DNA from: UBA9547 sp044349205
GTDB lineage: Bacteria; Bacteroidota; Bacteroidia; Cytophagales; UBA9547
Assembly: GCA_044349205.1 (NCBI GenBank)
Contig: JBIKRJ010000140.1
Location: forward strand, 1 to 6,421
Reading direction: 5' to 3'
DNA: 6,421 nt
In this document: positions 6,211-6,421 of the stretch, in pieces
Numbering within the stretch: position 1 is the first letter of the stretch
How the letters are laid out: the number at the start of each line of letters is the position of its first letter
Position numbers and translations under genes: made by a program
Notes under the pieces: generated by a model
Told to the model about the DNA's origin: nothing
Databases searched by the model: none
What the model saw: only the letters and a program-made list of their open reading frames with translations

Positions 6211-6421
6211 TTAGTCCACAAATTGACAAAGATAGGCTGTGTCTTTTGGCACTTTCAGTTGAAATTTGCTGTCGCCGACTACATCAAATTTTGTGCCAGC
6301 GGTGTAGCTTTTCCATTCGGTTGTGTTGGGAAGCTTTACAATCAGTTCGCCCGAAATTACCGTCATTATCTCGGGTTTTGCAGTTCCAAATTCGTACTCG
6401 CCTGCTGCCATCACGCCCACA
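6211..6421 (-). CDS. ppnP: Pyrimidine/purine nucleoside phosphorylase, C-terminal part only
   Basis: The gene enters from the right edge; its 5' end is outside the window and 70 codons are visible. The sequence VGVMAAGEYEFGTAKPEIMTV aligned by eye to E. coli PpnP (YaiE, formerly DUF1255) is nearly collinear: GVM-GEY-F-TA-PE-MTVISG-L, then LP-TTEW-YTAGTKFDV and the ending YLCQF(V/L). PpnP is a small single-domain cupin of about 94-105 residues, so roughly 25 residues are missing. The family splits purine and pyrimidine nucleosides with phosphate to a free base and ribose 1-phosphate in the cytoplasm, for nucleoside salvage. The first visible codon is a GTG at 6418-6420 that belongs to the body of the protein, not the start. 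DUF2721 follows 29 bases later. Confidence 0.92.
   Translation of the reverse strand, partial: VGVMAAGEYEFGTAKPEIMTVISGELIVKLPNTTEWKSYTAGTKFDVVGDSKFQLKVPKDTAYLCQFVD

Noticed and set aside
6182..6229. N-terminal extension of the DUF2721 protein to a TTG start overlapping ppnP.
   Set aside because: The family's conserved first helix begins right after the internal ATG at 6181, and the extension resembles no family sequence.

Overview
The window is an ordinary-looking stretch of a Bacteroidetes chromosome, most likely Cytophagales-like. The evidence is an rsmA-mgtE pair, a bacterial group II geranylgeranylglyceryl phosphate synthase, A-rich leaders without Shine-Dalgarno motifs before most start codons, and one clear TAnnTTTG-type (Bacteroidetes -7) promoter element. 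The lineage call is an inference from gene content. I see no rRNA, tRNA, CRISPR array, insertion sequence, attachment site or prophage block. Every gap between genes is under 80 bases.

Left arm, plus strand (1-2595): the 3' end of rsmA (16S rRNA dimethyladenosine transferase), then mgtE (magnesium channel/transporter) 15 bases later, then a D-2-hydroxyacid dehydrogenase without an ACT domain 22 bases later. The short gaps suggest one transcript. It meets argH head to head, with only 10 bases between the two stop codons.

Right arm, minus strand, read from right to left (6421-2606): the 3' end of ppnP (nucleoside phosphorylase), a DUF2721 membrane protein, a holin-like two-helix membrane protein, a single-pass YtxH/YqjD-like membrane protein, the geranylgeranylglyceryl phosphate synthase, a 74-residue orphan and argH (argininosuccinate lyase). 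A 10-bp-arm hairpin followed by a U-rich stretch, then TAACTTTG, lies between the DUF2721 gene and the holin-like gene. This probably separates a ppnP-DUF2721 unit from a tightly packed downstream operon. Within that operon, the holin-like and YtxH-like genes overlap by 29 bases, and the next two junctions are stop-one-base-start, so translational coupling is likely.

The most interesting feature is that an archaeal-type ether-lipid enzyme sits in one transcription unit with two small membrane proteins of unknown partner and an orphan peptide. I do not see a convincing new defence, mobile or RNA system. The start codons listed for three small membrane proteins are my own choices and are shorter than the longest possible reading frames; the reasons are given in each entry.
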